From an uncultured Treponema sp. (GTDB taxonomy: Bacteria > Spirochaetota > Spirochaetia > Treponematales > Treponemataceae): a stretch of 15,172 nt of DNA. The notes below the pieces were generated by a model. The model was not told the DNA's origin and made no database searches. It worked only from the letters and a program-made list of their open reading frames with translations. The stretch spans positions 1 through 15,172 of the forward strand of contig CAKZZR010000235.1 in assembly GCA_937885475.1 (NCBI GenBank), read 5' to 3'. This document shows, one piece after another, positions 8,301 to 14,906 of the stretch; the stretch's first letter is position 1, and the number at the start of each line of letters is the position of its first letter. The translations under genes and the position numbers were made by a program.

Positions 8301-10403
8301 TGGGGAAGCGCGAAATTGGTCACAGCGGCAACAAGCTTTACCTTGGCTGGACTGGAATCAGGCGCAACTGCTGAATACAGCATTGACGGCGGCACAAACT
8401 GGCAGACGTACTCAAATGCGGTTTCCCTTTCTAACAGCGGAACGTATCAGATAAATGCTCGTCAGACAGACCGGGCAGGAAACGTTTCTTCGGCTTCAAG
8501 TGCGAGCATTACAGTAGAAAAGGGCGATTTCTTGAATAAAATCACCGCCGACACCGTAAGCGGAACCTATGCCGCAGGCAAAGAGATTACAGGACGGCTC
8601 ATATTCAGAAAGGACATTACCTTGCCTGCTGACGCTTCTGTAACGCTGAATGCAAAGAATTCCGGCGGGACGGCTTACACATCCACTCTTAACAAAGACA
8701 CATCTGGAAACCCGACAATCAGCGGTGGTTGTGATTACACATTCACATATACCGTTCAAGAGGGCGATTATATTGACGGCGGGGCTGTGCTTGATGTAAC
8801 AGACTGGAGCTTTTCAGAAGTAACTTATAGCACTGGAGTTGCAGGCGTAGGTGATATAACCTATAGTCTTCCATACTCAACGACAGTTACAGACTCAAAA
8901 GCCTTTAATGCTAATCGCTCGATTTATGTGTTGACCGGCGTACCTTCTATTTCAAGTCCTTCTTTGGGCGGAAGTGTCGCAAGTGACGGCACGGTAAGCG
9001 GCGAATATCTGAAATTCAGCTTTAACCGCGCTGTAAGCAAGGTGAGCGGAAACATCGTGCTTGAACTTTCTGCTTCAAGTTCCGATGAGTGTGACACTTA
9101 CATTGCCCCTGCGGTAATCAAGGCGAGCGACTTCTTAGAATCTTACGCATTCGCTTCCTATTATGAGGAAGGGTTGAACGGCGCGACCTTAAACAGCGAC
9201 AGCACTCTTACAAACGATACTACGACAAAATATGTCCTGAAATATGCTACAGAACCAACGGATTCAACTTTAGTTTCTTCTTTTGTTACGGAAGGCTGGA
9301 ACAAGGTTGAGATTCCTGTAGTGGCAAGTGCGGTATCGCTCAGTGCAGACAAAAAAACTGTTACGGTGGATTTGTCCGGCGCATACAGGCTTCCGGTCAA
9401 GGGCGCTAAATACAAGCTTACGATTCCCGCTGGTGCATTCTGCGATGAGGTTCAGAATAAGAACGAAGCGTACGGTACTGGTACTACAGGCGTAAGTGCG
9501 AATGGTGTTGAGCCACCGGTTATCCGCATAAATAAGGGTGCTCAGGTTATCACTCCGGGACCTTCTCCAAACTATACAATTGGTTCAAGCGTAACTATGC
9601 CGTCCACTGCTACAATGCGCATTGACTGTCAGACGCCGGGAGCTACGATTACTTACAGTAAAAATGAAAAAAACTCGACTAAAGTAGAGGTAATCAATTC
9701 ACAGAAAGAATACACAACAAAAACAGCTGGTGCGACTGTAAGTTCTTCTTTTGGAGAATATTCTAGTAGCACAACATATACACTTGGTTCAGAGGTGAGC
9801 AGTTACACAGGTGCTACAGGTCTAAAGGTTGCCATAGCTGCAAAAGCTGCAAAAAGAGGTTTTACATCTGTAACTTCTTATGAATATGCTACCCGTACTG
9901 TACTTCGCTTAAGTATTACTGGAAAGTATGGCACTTATAACGGAGATTATGGAGAAACTTCAAGTATTAATGAAGATGGTAATTTAATTTTTGGAAAGTT
10001 AAAGGTATGGGTTGTTGGTGGCGATTACAGTTATGGAACTAATTCAATAAGTCCATTCCCACTTTCTTGGAGTGATAGTTCTAACTTTAAGCTTATGAAA
10101 TCTGCAAGTGGGTTTACAGCTTCTGGTATGGTTTCTGAATGGTATTGGATAACATGGGATGTAACGGCTCCAACTTATCACGGTTTTGTTGTGGGCAATG
10201 TTCCAAGCGATGCCGCGACAGACTCAAAGGGGGCTGGCGGTAAAGGCCCAGGTGCATGGTATTCTGGCGAAGGGGGCTGGGACTCTCAAAAAGCAAATTA
10301 CATTCTTTACCCAGGAGAAACTTTGATTATGTGCATATCAAGTAGTGGAACTTACGATAATGGTCAATTCCACTGGGCAACAAAGAATTATAAGACAAGA
10401 TAG
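5301..10403 (+). CDS. Giant Ig-like repeat lipoprotein, paralog 2
   Basis: This 1700-residue protein begins 18 bases after the previous stop. ATG at 5301 is chosen because AGGGGGAG (5284-5291) lies nine bases upstream; the in-frame ATG at 5313 would be too far from it. The signal runs to VFSC with lipid-modified Cys at 29, followed by VGLGEAVDLTAP, matching paralog 1. Landmarks follow in the same order: an Ig-like module with LCGTAYDN, GYFVWWPEADAP at 338, a SPPTLTITTP boundary at 458, SPELTV at 620, surface repeats with F-x-Y-S/T cores at 808, 937 and 1148, a YSIDGG / DRAGNVS module at about 991-1080, then an insert-bearing Ig-like domain from about 1213. RIDCQTP at 1440-1446, SISPFPL at 1582-1588 and WYWI at 1614-1617 close the shared part. 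The tail after SISPFPL is about 45 residues longer than in paralog 1 and Gly/Ser-rich. It is likely surface-exposed. Function is unknown; an adhesin or matrix-type role is only an inference. From about base 9660 the sequence is strongly AT-rich. Confidence 0.85.
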   Translation: MRSIMKTKILSHIKNGVLLALVAAGVFSCTDSVGLGEAVDLTAPEITITSHSDNTTVPSEFTLCGTAYDNIEVKSITVDFASQNLHYKVVPGSSWYKMNKATGGEWVQMPASEGACTKSGDKWSWFVYVRASEGNLSGITYNLYALASDAMANSGKNSKVDLSLIMDEKNPSVSIYAPELLTGAYDAVSTEAANYKLRDGNVISKLWNGDITLQGRQDGSISFKELRIDFDNGALSAGTRKVTGDATALTSVDELAKNVSLGDTEELQPYFSKTLKVGEDGITDLRNWTLTVAQSEWVSASKNSELLSCGEAQGAGKIIRVVTTSLSDSYAWEKKVIGYFVWWPEADAPWINAYVGDDADNGDNTYGAFPSANFSGTVQDDDGIKEVYYTIEKYGTNATWSSYKAKTYLTLPDENAKSASFAITMPAEFGKYRIAMTVTDMNGKSATKTKYFKTLDVSPPTLTITTPLSASSVLADKDGKIAFSGKVTDDGTVKSLSLIYLHPVANDDPANIIRYMSGNEAEWELATTGGADSAEYSYTTDGGTVFYTNKIYSLALEGGSYNSTAKVTEYTFTRTLNLFENLGIDGISKCLSDQYFVLRAEDNSGAKTVQQLVLAGDNQSPELTVTSIQQFAGDGTSKIKEFTFGADGDVPTFNVVKSGDYAIIKGTWSDNSVSAWNNDKTKIKPLAFTWGDDTSVSITNEQLASGVWNWTAKAQNLPKNSGTLSVSLADFGGNSTTVTKSIFIETAELGLESISAIEQDGSYKEGTIRITLNFTKNTTVTGGTPTLTLNNRGTATYTGGSGSAQHIFTYSIGDDDLDTKALSGGTLDVTAFNANGALYNDASVSGSSQAFTVELPEDDSKKLGTSRSIIIDRTAPKIASFKVISSAGYYKAGKTVLFLLAFDESVAIANASNLGLSFSSIASPSVSAKESGSSVIFTYTVGEGQTASPLSLSSFANTAGVTVTDLAGNALTDWSVPAGTDLSGINIDTSAPSEPTINGAWGSAKLVTAATSFTLAGLESGATAEYSIDGGTNWQTYSNAVSLSNSGTYQINARQTDRAGNVSSASSASITVEKGDFLNKITADTVSGTYAAGKEITGRLIFRKDITLPADASVTLNAKNSGGTAYTSTLNKDTSGNPTISGGCDYTFTYTVQEGDYIDGGAVLDVTDWSFSEVTYSTGVAGVGDITYSLPYSTTVTDSKAFNANRSIYVLTGVPSISSPSLGGSVASDGTVSGEYLKFSFNRAVSKVSGNIVLELSASSSDECDTYIAPAVIKASDFLESYAFASYYEEGLNGATLNSDSTLTNDTTTKYVLKYATEPTDSTLVSSFVTEGWNKVEIPVVASAVSLSADKKTVTVDLSGAYRLPVKGAKYKLTIPAGAFCDEVQNKNEAYGTGTTGVSANGVEPPVIRINKGAQVITPGPSPNYTIGSSVTMPSTATMRIDCQTPGATITYSKNEKNSTKVEVINSQKEYTTKTAGATVSSSFGEYSSSTTYTLGSEVSSYTGATGLKVAIAAKAAKRGFTSVTSYEYATRTVLRLSITGKYGTYNGDYGETSSINEDGNLIFGKLKVWVVGGDYSYGTNSISPFPLSWSDSSNFKLMKSASGFTASGMVSEWYWITWDVTAPTYHGFVVGNVPSDAATDSKGAGGKGPGAWYSGEGGWDSQKANYILYPGETLIMCISSSGTYDNGQFHWATKNYKTR

Positions 10404-10423
10404 TTTTGTCTAATCAGTTGTAG

Positions 10424-10491
10424 CAGGCGCAATGCCATACTTCTTCCAATCTATGGCAATGCGTTTGCTTACAATGCGCCTGTCGCTTTTT
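10424..10491 (+). terminator. Hairpin terminator between convergent genes
   Basis: CAGGCGCA (10424-10431) pairs perfectly with TGCGCCTG (10475-10482), and an inner stem TGCCATA (10433-10439) pairs with TATGGCA (10452-10458) around a 12-base loop. A T5 run (10487-10491) follows after four bases. The T-run is on the right only, so it should stop rightward transcription from the lipoprotein unit. It overlaps the last codons of the minus-strand ATPase gene. The four-base gap before the T-run weakens the call. Confidence 0.6.
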
Positions 10492-11692
10492 CTGTTAAAA
10501 AGTCAAGGGCGTTAATATGCCTTACCCCTTCAAAATCTTCATTTAAGGTTTTGTCCATTGTGATTAGAATGCAGGGGTAGGAGTCCTTGAGTTTTCCGAA
10601 CGGTTTTAGCTCGCGTTCAAGCGTTGCAAAATCTCTTACGCTTTCTGACACTTGAATATATGTAACGGTGCGAGGAGTTTTTGCAATAAAATCAATTTCT
10701 AGGTCACCGAGCTTTCCGGTGTAAATTTGGTACTTACGGCGTTTAAGCTCAAGAAAAACAAGGGTCTCAAGAATGTGTCCTGCATCAATATTGCGGTAGC
10801 CTAAAAGCATATTCCTAAGACCTGTGTCGGCAATGTAGTATTTGCAGAGGGTCTTTAGGTATTCCTTGCCTTTTATGTCGTAACGGACGACTTTGTACAC
10901 CATAAAGCATTCTTCAAGATAGTGCATGTAGTTTTCCACTGTTGGTTGGCTGACTTTTCTTCCGCCGCTTGTGAGCGTGTCGCTGATTCTTTTTGAGGTG
11001 CAGATATTTGCTGTATTGGCAAACATAAAACGAATTATAGCCTCAAGGTTTGAAATGTCATTTATTTGATGCCGCGTAGAAATGTCTTTGAGAAGAATTG
11101 TATTATACACGCCGTTCAGATATTGATTTATGTTTCGTTCATCGTTTTTAAGCTGAACGGTGAAGGGAAGCCCACCGTATCGCACATAATCTGAATAGCA
11201 CTGTTCTAAATCTGTGGTGGGAAGATTGTTTTCTTCGCGCCCTGTTAAGTATTCCGAGAAGGAAAACGGCTGCATGTCTATTGTAACATAGCGCCCGCTA
11301 AGGAGCGTCGCAATTTCGCTGCTCAAAAGGTCAGAATTAGAGCCTGTCAGATATATATCCACGTTTTTTTTGTTATAAAGTGAATCAACTGCTTTTTGAA
11401 ATCCATGGCAGAACTGTATTTCGTCCAAAAATACGTAGTTCATTTTATCTGAATCAAGCCGGGATTTTATTGTTTCATACAGCGTTTTGTAGTCAAGCAG
11501 ATTTTCATTTTCTATATCGTCCAGACGGTAGTAAATGATTTGGTTTTGACTGATGCCGTCCTCAAGATATTTTGAAATTATCTGCTCCATCAAAAAGGAT
11601 TTTCCGCATCGTCGCAAGCCGGTGAGGACCTTAATTATTTGTTTATCCCTGAATGCAAGGATATCGTCAAAATAATCTTCCCTTGTTACCAT
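10469..11692 (-). CDS. AAA_14 / DUF4143 family ATPase
   Basis: The product is a 407-residue protein with the N-terminal AAA_14 ATPase and C-terminal DUF4143 layout and near the usual family length. Numbered from the chosen ATG, Walker A GLRRCGKS is at 25-32, Walker B YVFLDE at 86-91, and a sensor-like LTGSNS at 115-120. The C-terminal part has GHILETLVFLEL, then LEIDFI and YIQVS, resembling a restriction-endonuclease-like core in which the usual lysine is replaced. Members of this family are common, often multi-copy, and have no established cellular role. The start is ATG at 11692. A TTG nine bases upstream would extend the frame, but it lies upstream of the predicted transcription start, and the family usually begins close to this ATG. 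There is no Shine-Dalgarno sequence. The gene stands alone, convergent with the lipoproteins and divergent from rpe. The family assignment is firm; the function is not known. Confidence 0.88.
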   Translation of the reverse strand: MVTREDYFDDILAFRDKQIIKVLTGLRRCGKSFLMEQIISKYLEDGISQNQIIYYRLDDIENENLLDYKTLYETIKSRLDSDKMNYVFLDEIQFCHGFQKAVDSLYNKKNVDIYLTGSNSDLLSSEIATLLSGRYVTIDMQPFSFSEYLTGREENNLPTTDLEQCYSDYVRYGGLPFTVQLKNDERNINQYLNGVYNTILLKDISTRHQINDISNLEAIIRFMFANTANICTSKRISDTLTSGGRKVSQPTVENYMHYLEECFMVYKVVRYDIKGKEYLKTLCKYYIADTGLRNMLLGYRNIDAGHILETLVFLELKRRKYQIYTGKLGDLEIDFIAKTPRTVTYIQVSESVRDFATLERELKPFGKLKDSYPCILITMDKTLNEDFEGVRHINALDFLTEKATGAL

Positions 11693-11693
11693 A

Positions 11694-11757
11694 CTTTTCA
11701 AAGTGTATTTTGAAAAATATGAAAAGTCAAGAGTTTTATAAATGCATTTTGAAAAGT
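11694..11757. repeat. Cluster of TGAAAAG-type repeats over the ATPase promoter
   Basis: Four close copies of a TTTTGAAAAG-like motif occur in 64 bases. CTTTTCAAA (11694-11702) is inverted; TTTTGAAAA (11708-11716), ATGAAAAG (11719-11726) and TTTTGAAAAG (11747-11756) are direct. The first two face each other as an inverted pair. They cover the spacer and downstream edge of the ATPase promoter, a place where a repressor would act. AT-richness makes chance copies plausible, so an operator role is an inference. Confidence 0.4.
11702..11730 (-). promoter_or_regulatory. Promoter of the ATPase gene, apparently near-leaderless
   Basis: On the minus strand, TTGACT (11730-11725) and TACACT (11707-11702) are separated by exactly 17 bp. 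Only nine bases lie between the -10 and the ATG at 11692, so transcription should begin within a few bases of the start codon. That agrees with the lack of a ribosome-binding site. Confidence 0.55.
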
Positions 11758-11828
11758 TTTGAATGTAATTGCAGCATGAACTTCGACTGAAAGCTATTTT
11801 TTAATATACCTATACATCAAAAATTGAT

Positions 11829-11838
11829 TTCCATGGAA
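11829..11838. repeat. Perfect 10-bp palindrome TTCCATGGAA
   Basis: A perfect inverted repeat sits mid-way between the two divergent promoters, about 46 bp upstream of the rpe -35. Nothing else marks it as a binding site. The rest of the 230-bp region (11693-11922) is AT-rich with T-tracts and shows no RNA gene. Confidence 0.25.
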
Positions 11839-11884
11839 TTGCAGTTCCTCTTGCTGTTCTCTTTTTTCGATTTTTTCGTTTTTG

Positions 11885-11913
11885 TTTACAATGCGGTTTT
11901 ATTCTGTTATTAT
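11885..11913 (+). promoter_or_regulatory. Promoter of the rpe-envelope operon, apparently near-leaderless
   Basis: TTTACA (11885-11890) and TATTAT (11908-11913), each one mismatch from consensus, are spaced by 17 bp. Nine bases separate the -10 from the ATG at 11923, so the transcript should start at or just before the start codon. No purine-rich ribosome-binding site is present upstream of this ATG. Confidence 0.6.
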
Positions 11914-11922
11914 TGTAGAATA

Positions 11923-12558
11923 ATGAAAAATATAATGCTTGCGCCGTCTTTGCTCAGTGCGGATTTGGCGGACCTTAAGAATGCTTTAAAGACTATTGAA
12001 GATAAAGGCGGAACGGTCGTTCATATTGACGTGATGGACGGTCGCTTTGTGCCGCAAATTTCGTATGGGCAGCCGGTGGTGCAGAGCCTGCGGCAGTATT
12101 CGGCGCTTCCGTTTGACGTTCATCTTATGATAGAGCATCCGGAGGAGCATGTGGACACGTTTGCGTCCTGCGGCGCGGACTGGATTACGTTTCATCACGA
12201 GGCGTGCGTGCATTCGCACCGCCTTATTCAAAAAATTCATGATTTAGGAAAAAAAGCCGGCATCTCAATCGTGCCGTCCACGCCGGTAAGCGCGATTACG
12301 GAGCTTTTGGAATACGTTGACCTTGTGCTTGTCATGACGGTAAATCCTGGCTTTGGCGGACAAAAGCTCATTCCGTCCTGCGTAAAAAAAATCGCCGAGC
12401 TTAAGGCGCTCCGCGAGCAGCGTGGGCTTGATTTTATGATTTCGGTTGACGGTGGCGTGAATGCCCAGACCATCAGTTCCGTTATTGATGCGGGCGCTGA
12501 CGTGGTTGTTTCTGGCTCGGCGTTCTTCACCGGAAAATTGAAGTGGGAGAATAACTAA
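11923..12558 (+). CDS. rpe: Ribulose-phosphate 3-epimerase
   Basis: This cytoplasmic enzyme interconverts D-ribulose 5-phosphate and D-xylulose 5-phosphate in the non-oxidative pentose phosphate pathway. The 211-residue protein is one TIM barrel of normal length for the family. Visible family motifs are LAPSLLSADL near the start, HIDVMDG (H34, D36), DVHLMI (H67), VNPGFGGQ (141-147), SVDGG (D176) and VSGS near the end. H34, D36, H67 and D176 match the family's metal ligands and catalytic acids. The frame stays open up to 11824, but the extra 33 residues are hydrophobic, T-tract-encoded and unlike any epimerase start, and they would lie upstream of the promoter, so the ATG at 11923 is chosen. 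Small departures are Q45 where FVPN is usual and V117 where bacterial enzymes often have Asn. The stop TAA abuts the next ATG, so it leads an operon and may be translationally coupled. Confidence 0.95.
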   Translation: MKNIMLAPSLLSADLADLKNALKTIEDKGGTVVHIDVMDGRFVPQISYGQPVVQSLRQYSALPFDVHLMIEHPEEHVDTFASCGADWITFHHEACVHSHRLIQKIHDLGKKAGISIVPSTPVSAITELLEYVDLVLVMTVNPGFGGQKLIPSCVKKIAELKALREQRGLDFMISVDGGVNAQTISSVIDAGADVVVSGSAFFTGKLKWENN

Positions 12559-13455
12559 ATGAGCGTGTTGAAGAAGTGTTTTGTTGCCTTGTGCGTTCTT
12601 TTTGCCCTTGATTTTGCGTGTACCGCCCAAAGTTCCTCTCAGAACGTGGCGGCTTCTGCGTTCGTGCAGGGGGCAAAGGCGTTCAGCGCGGGGGAATGGA
12701 CTTCTTCGATTTTTTTGCTGCGCAAGGCGGTCTCCTACCCAGAAAACTACAACCCCGACACGTGGTATATGCTGATTACTGCCGAAATGTACGCCGGGGA
12801 ATACAAGAATGCCTACCAGGACTGTGAGACCTACATGCGGAATTTTCCGGAAAGTCCGTATGATTCCTATGTGCTTTATCAGCGCGGACGTGCGCTTTTT
12901 TGCATCGGTGAATATGAAAAGTCCGTCCTTGTGCTGAGCGACTTCTGCCATCAGTATCCTGAGCATGAGATGTATCCTTCCGCTTTGTATTGGATTGCGG
13001 AGTCTTTTTTTGCGACCTATAACTATGAGGACGCGGAGGTTCTGTATTCCGCCATCGTGAACGACTATTCAAACGACGCAAAGGCAGATTCCGCGCAGTA
13101 CCGGCTTGAGACCATAACGCAGGCAGACCGCGAGGAAAAAATTCTGTACCTTCTTAAGGAAACCGGCGAAGAATACCTTGCGGCAAAAGAGGAATACGAG
13201 CGGCAGCTTAAGCTTTCGGGCATGGACAGCACCAGCGACGCGCGCCGCCGCATTCTTGACCTTCAGCGCTCCAATTCTGAGCTTGAACGCAAGGTGCTTG
13301 AGCTTGAGCATGAGAATTCTGTTCTTGCAGACCGCCTTAATGATGAGATTGATAAGAATTCTGACATAAAGAATGAGACTGACCAGCTTTTGCGCGACCT
13401 TAAGAAAAAGGCGGCAATGACACAGCGTATGCTTGACGAGCGTAAGCCGGAGTAG
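12559..13455 (+). CDS. Secreted TPR protein with C-terminal coiled coil
   Basis: This 298-residue protein has an N-terminal signal peptide (LKK, then a hydrophobic stretch) that probably ends at CTA|QSS after residue 23. Cys21 follows Asp-Phe-Ala, which is a poor lipobox, so lipidation is doubtful. Residues about 30-185 contain several helical TPR-like repeats, for example VLYQRGRALFCIGEYEKS and ALYWIAESFFATYNYEDAE. Residues about 185-290 form a long charged coiled coil (LDLQRSNSELERKVLELEHE). The layout recalls BamD- or CpoB/YbgF-like periplasmic adaptors, although the order differs from CpoB, whose coiled coil comes first. A scaffold role in the periplasm is inferred. The ATG directly follows the rpe stop, and GGGAG (12545-12549) inside the end of rpe serves as its ribosome-binding site. 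Confidence 0.8.
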   Translation: MSVLKKCFVALCVLFALDFACTAQSSSQNVAASAFVQGAKAFSAGEWTSSIFLLRKAVSYPENYNPDTWYMLITAEMYAGEYKNAYQDCETYMRNFPESPYDSYVLYQRGRALFCIGEYEKSVLVLSDFCHQYPEHEMYPSALYWIAESFFATYNYEDAEVLYSAIVNDYSNDAKADSAQYRLETITQADREEKILYLLKETGEEYLAAKEEYERQLKLSGMDSTSDARRRILDLQRSNSELERKVLELEHENSVLADRLNDEIDKNSDIKNETDQLLRDLKKKAAMTQRMLDERKPE

Positions 13456-13472
13456 AAGAGAGGAGCTTTTTT

Positions 13473-14903
13473 ATGAAGAAAATTGCAGAAAAATGTGCTG
13501 TTCTTGCTCTGCTTGGTGCCGCGCTTTTTGGCGCATATGCGCAGCAGGATGCCGAGCCTAAGAAGCAGAAGAAGGTTGCGCGCGTAAAGGTCGTTGAGAC
13601 CGTTGAGGACGCGGGCGCGTTTCAGGCAAAGAATATCGACATAAAAGTTGGCTCTGTGCGATACCTTATGAAGGGGCATGTGGGCAGCTATCAGCTGTAT
13701 GCCGTGCCGGAAAGCGGCTTGCAGACTCCTCTTTTTGCAAGTTACGATGAATTCACTTCGTCCTTTTATGATTTAAAGATTGGTAAGCGCATCTACCGGC
13801 TTACGGACAACGTAGGAACGATTATAGGCGTGCGTGCGGACGTTCGCGGCGGGCAGATTGTGTATGTCGTTCCGAACAAGGCGCGTGTGTTCGTTAAATT
13901 TGAAAAAATGGATGAGGTTGAGGGCGTTGAGTCGGAAATAATCAAGGTTACGGCAAACGTATTCAACAAGGGAAAGCGTACCGAAACCTTCGCACTTAAG
14001 AGCGTGATGGATACTGTTCTTGGCGAAAAGCACGGTCTGCACTTTTCTTCCGCGGCAGAGCCAAAAATAAATACGGAGCGGCAGTTCCGCCGTACGGACG
14101 AAATGAAATGGCTTACCTCCAGCGACGGAAAGACGAGCTTGCAGTTTTTGCTTGATGGTGCGGACGTGAGCGAGATAGAAGTGCTTTCCATAAGCAACAA
14201 GGATTTTTTGAAGCTTCCGAACTGGGTGCCGTCCATCGTGGGCGAGCGGACGTTTGATTCAGTTCTTTCGTATAATAACTCCGCGCTGTGCATAAACTGG
14301 CCGGAGGTTACGCTTGCGCCAGGCACTGGACAGTCCTTTGTGTATTATATGGCGGTCAGCACGGACGGCGCTCCTGCTGACGGAGAAAAGTACATTGCCT
14401 GGCATGAGGAAAAATTCGGCAACGAAGCGGGCGAGAGCGGCTATTCCGTTAAGGAATTTGAGGATTTGTACAACAAGGCGCTTGAGTTGTATCAGAATGG
14501 CGACTATCAGGCGGCGTATGACGTGATCATGGGGCTGTGGGCTGTGCCGGAGCATCGCAATGACCGCCTGGCACAGCTTAAGGCAATGATTGAGGCAGAG
14601 CTTAACCGCCTTACGGAAGCGGACTATGATGCGCCGGCAGAGCTTCCGCCGTCCGCATATGAGGACCAGGAAGCCGAGGAAGAGGCTACGGAGCCAGACA
14701 GCGGCAAAAAAACGCGCGATTCCAATGAGGACATAAAGTTTGACGTGAATTCGATTACCGCCGAGCAGCTGAATCCCGCGTACGTGCAGGGGCTTATTGA
14801 CCGCATAAACGCGCTTGAGAATTCCGATGGAACAATTGACCGCGGCGAGATTCTTCGCCTTAATGCGGAGCTTGACGCCATTCTTGAAAAGCTGAGGCAG
14901 TAG
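13473..14903 (+). CDS. Secreted protein with beta-rich domain and TPR-like segment, unknown function
   Basis: I do not recognise this 476-residue protein. It has a clear signal peptidase I signal (MKKIAEKC, Ala/Leu core, AYA|QQD after residue 23). Residues about 24-45 are Lys/Val-rich. Residues about 50-310 are beta-strand-like and largely uniform (VGSVRYLMKGHVGSYQLY, VTANVFNKGKRTETFAL, LAPGTGQSFVYYMAVS), reminiscent of an Ig-like or beta-sandwich domain. Residues about 326-380 (FEDLYNKALELYQNGDYQAA) form a TPR-like helical hairpin. An acidic, proline-rich linker at about 387-415 (EDQEAEEEATEPDSGKK) leads to a C-terminal helix ending LRLNAELDAILEKLRQ. AGGAG (13461-13465) lies seven bases before the ATG. 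It is 17 bases after the TPR gene and three before the next TPR gene, so it is probably part of one periplasmic complex with them. Confidence 0.75.
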   Translation: MKKIAEKCAVLALLGAALFGAYAQQDAEPKKQKKVARVKVVETVEDAGAFQAKNIDIKVGSVRYLMKGHVGSYQLYAVPESGLQTPLFASYDEFTSSFYDLKIGKRIYRLTDNVGTIIGVRADVRGGQIVYVVPNKARVFVKFEKMDEVEGVESEIIKVTANVFNKGKRTETFALKSVMDTVLGEKHGLHFSSAAEPKINTERQFRRTDEMKWLTSSDGKTSLQFLLDGADVSEIEVLSISNKDFLKLPNWVPSIVGERTFDSVLSYNNSALCINWPEVTLAPGTGQSFVYYMAVSTDGAPADGEKYIAWHEEKFGNEAGESGYSVKEFEDLYNKALELYQNGDYQAAYDVIMGLWAVPEHRNDRLAQLKAMIEAELNRLTEADYDAPAELPPSAYEDQEAEEEATEPDSGKKTRDSNEDIKFDVNSITAEQLNPAYVQGLIDRINALENSDGTIDRGEILRLNAELDAILEKLRQ

Positions 14904-14906
14904 GAT

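Noticed and set aside
11693..11701. TTG start adding three residues to the ATPase
   Set aside because: It lies at or upstream of the predicted transcription start and has no ribosome-binding site.
11824..11922. N-terminal extension of rpe by 33 residues
   Set aside because: The extension is a T-tract-encoded Phe/Leu/Val run with no counterpart in epimerases, and a good promoter lies within it.
12265..12966. A 233-codon minus-strand open frame across the rpe / TPR gene junction
   Set aside because: It runs opposite two well-supported genes, is rich in His/Arg/Lys as expected for antisense translation, and has no recognisable domain.
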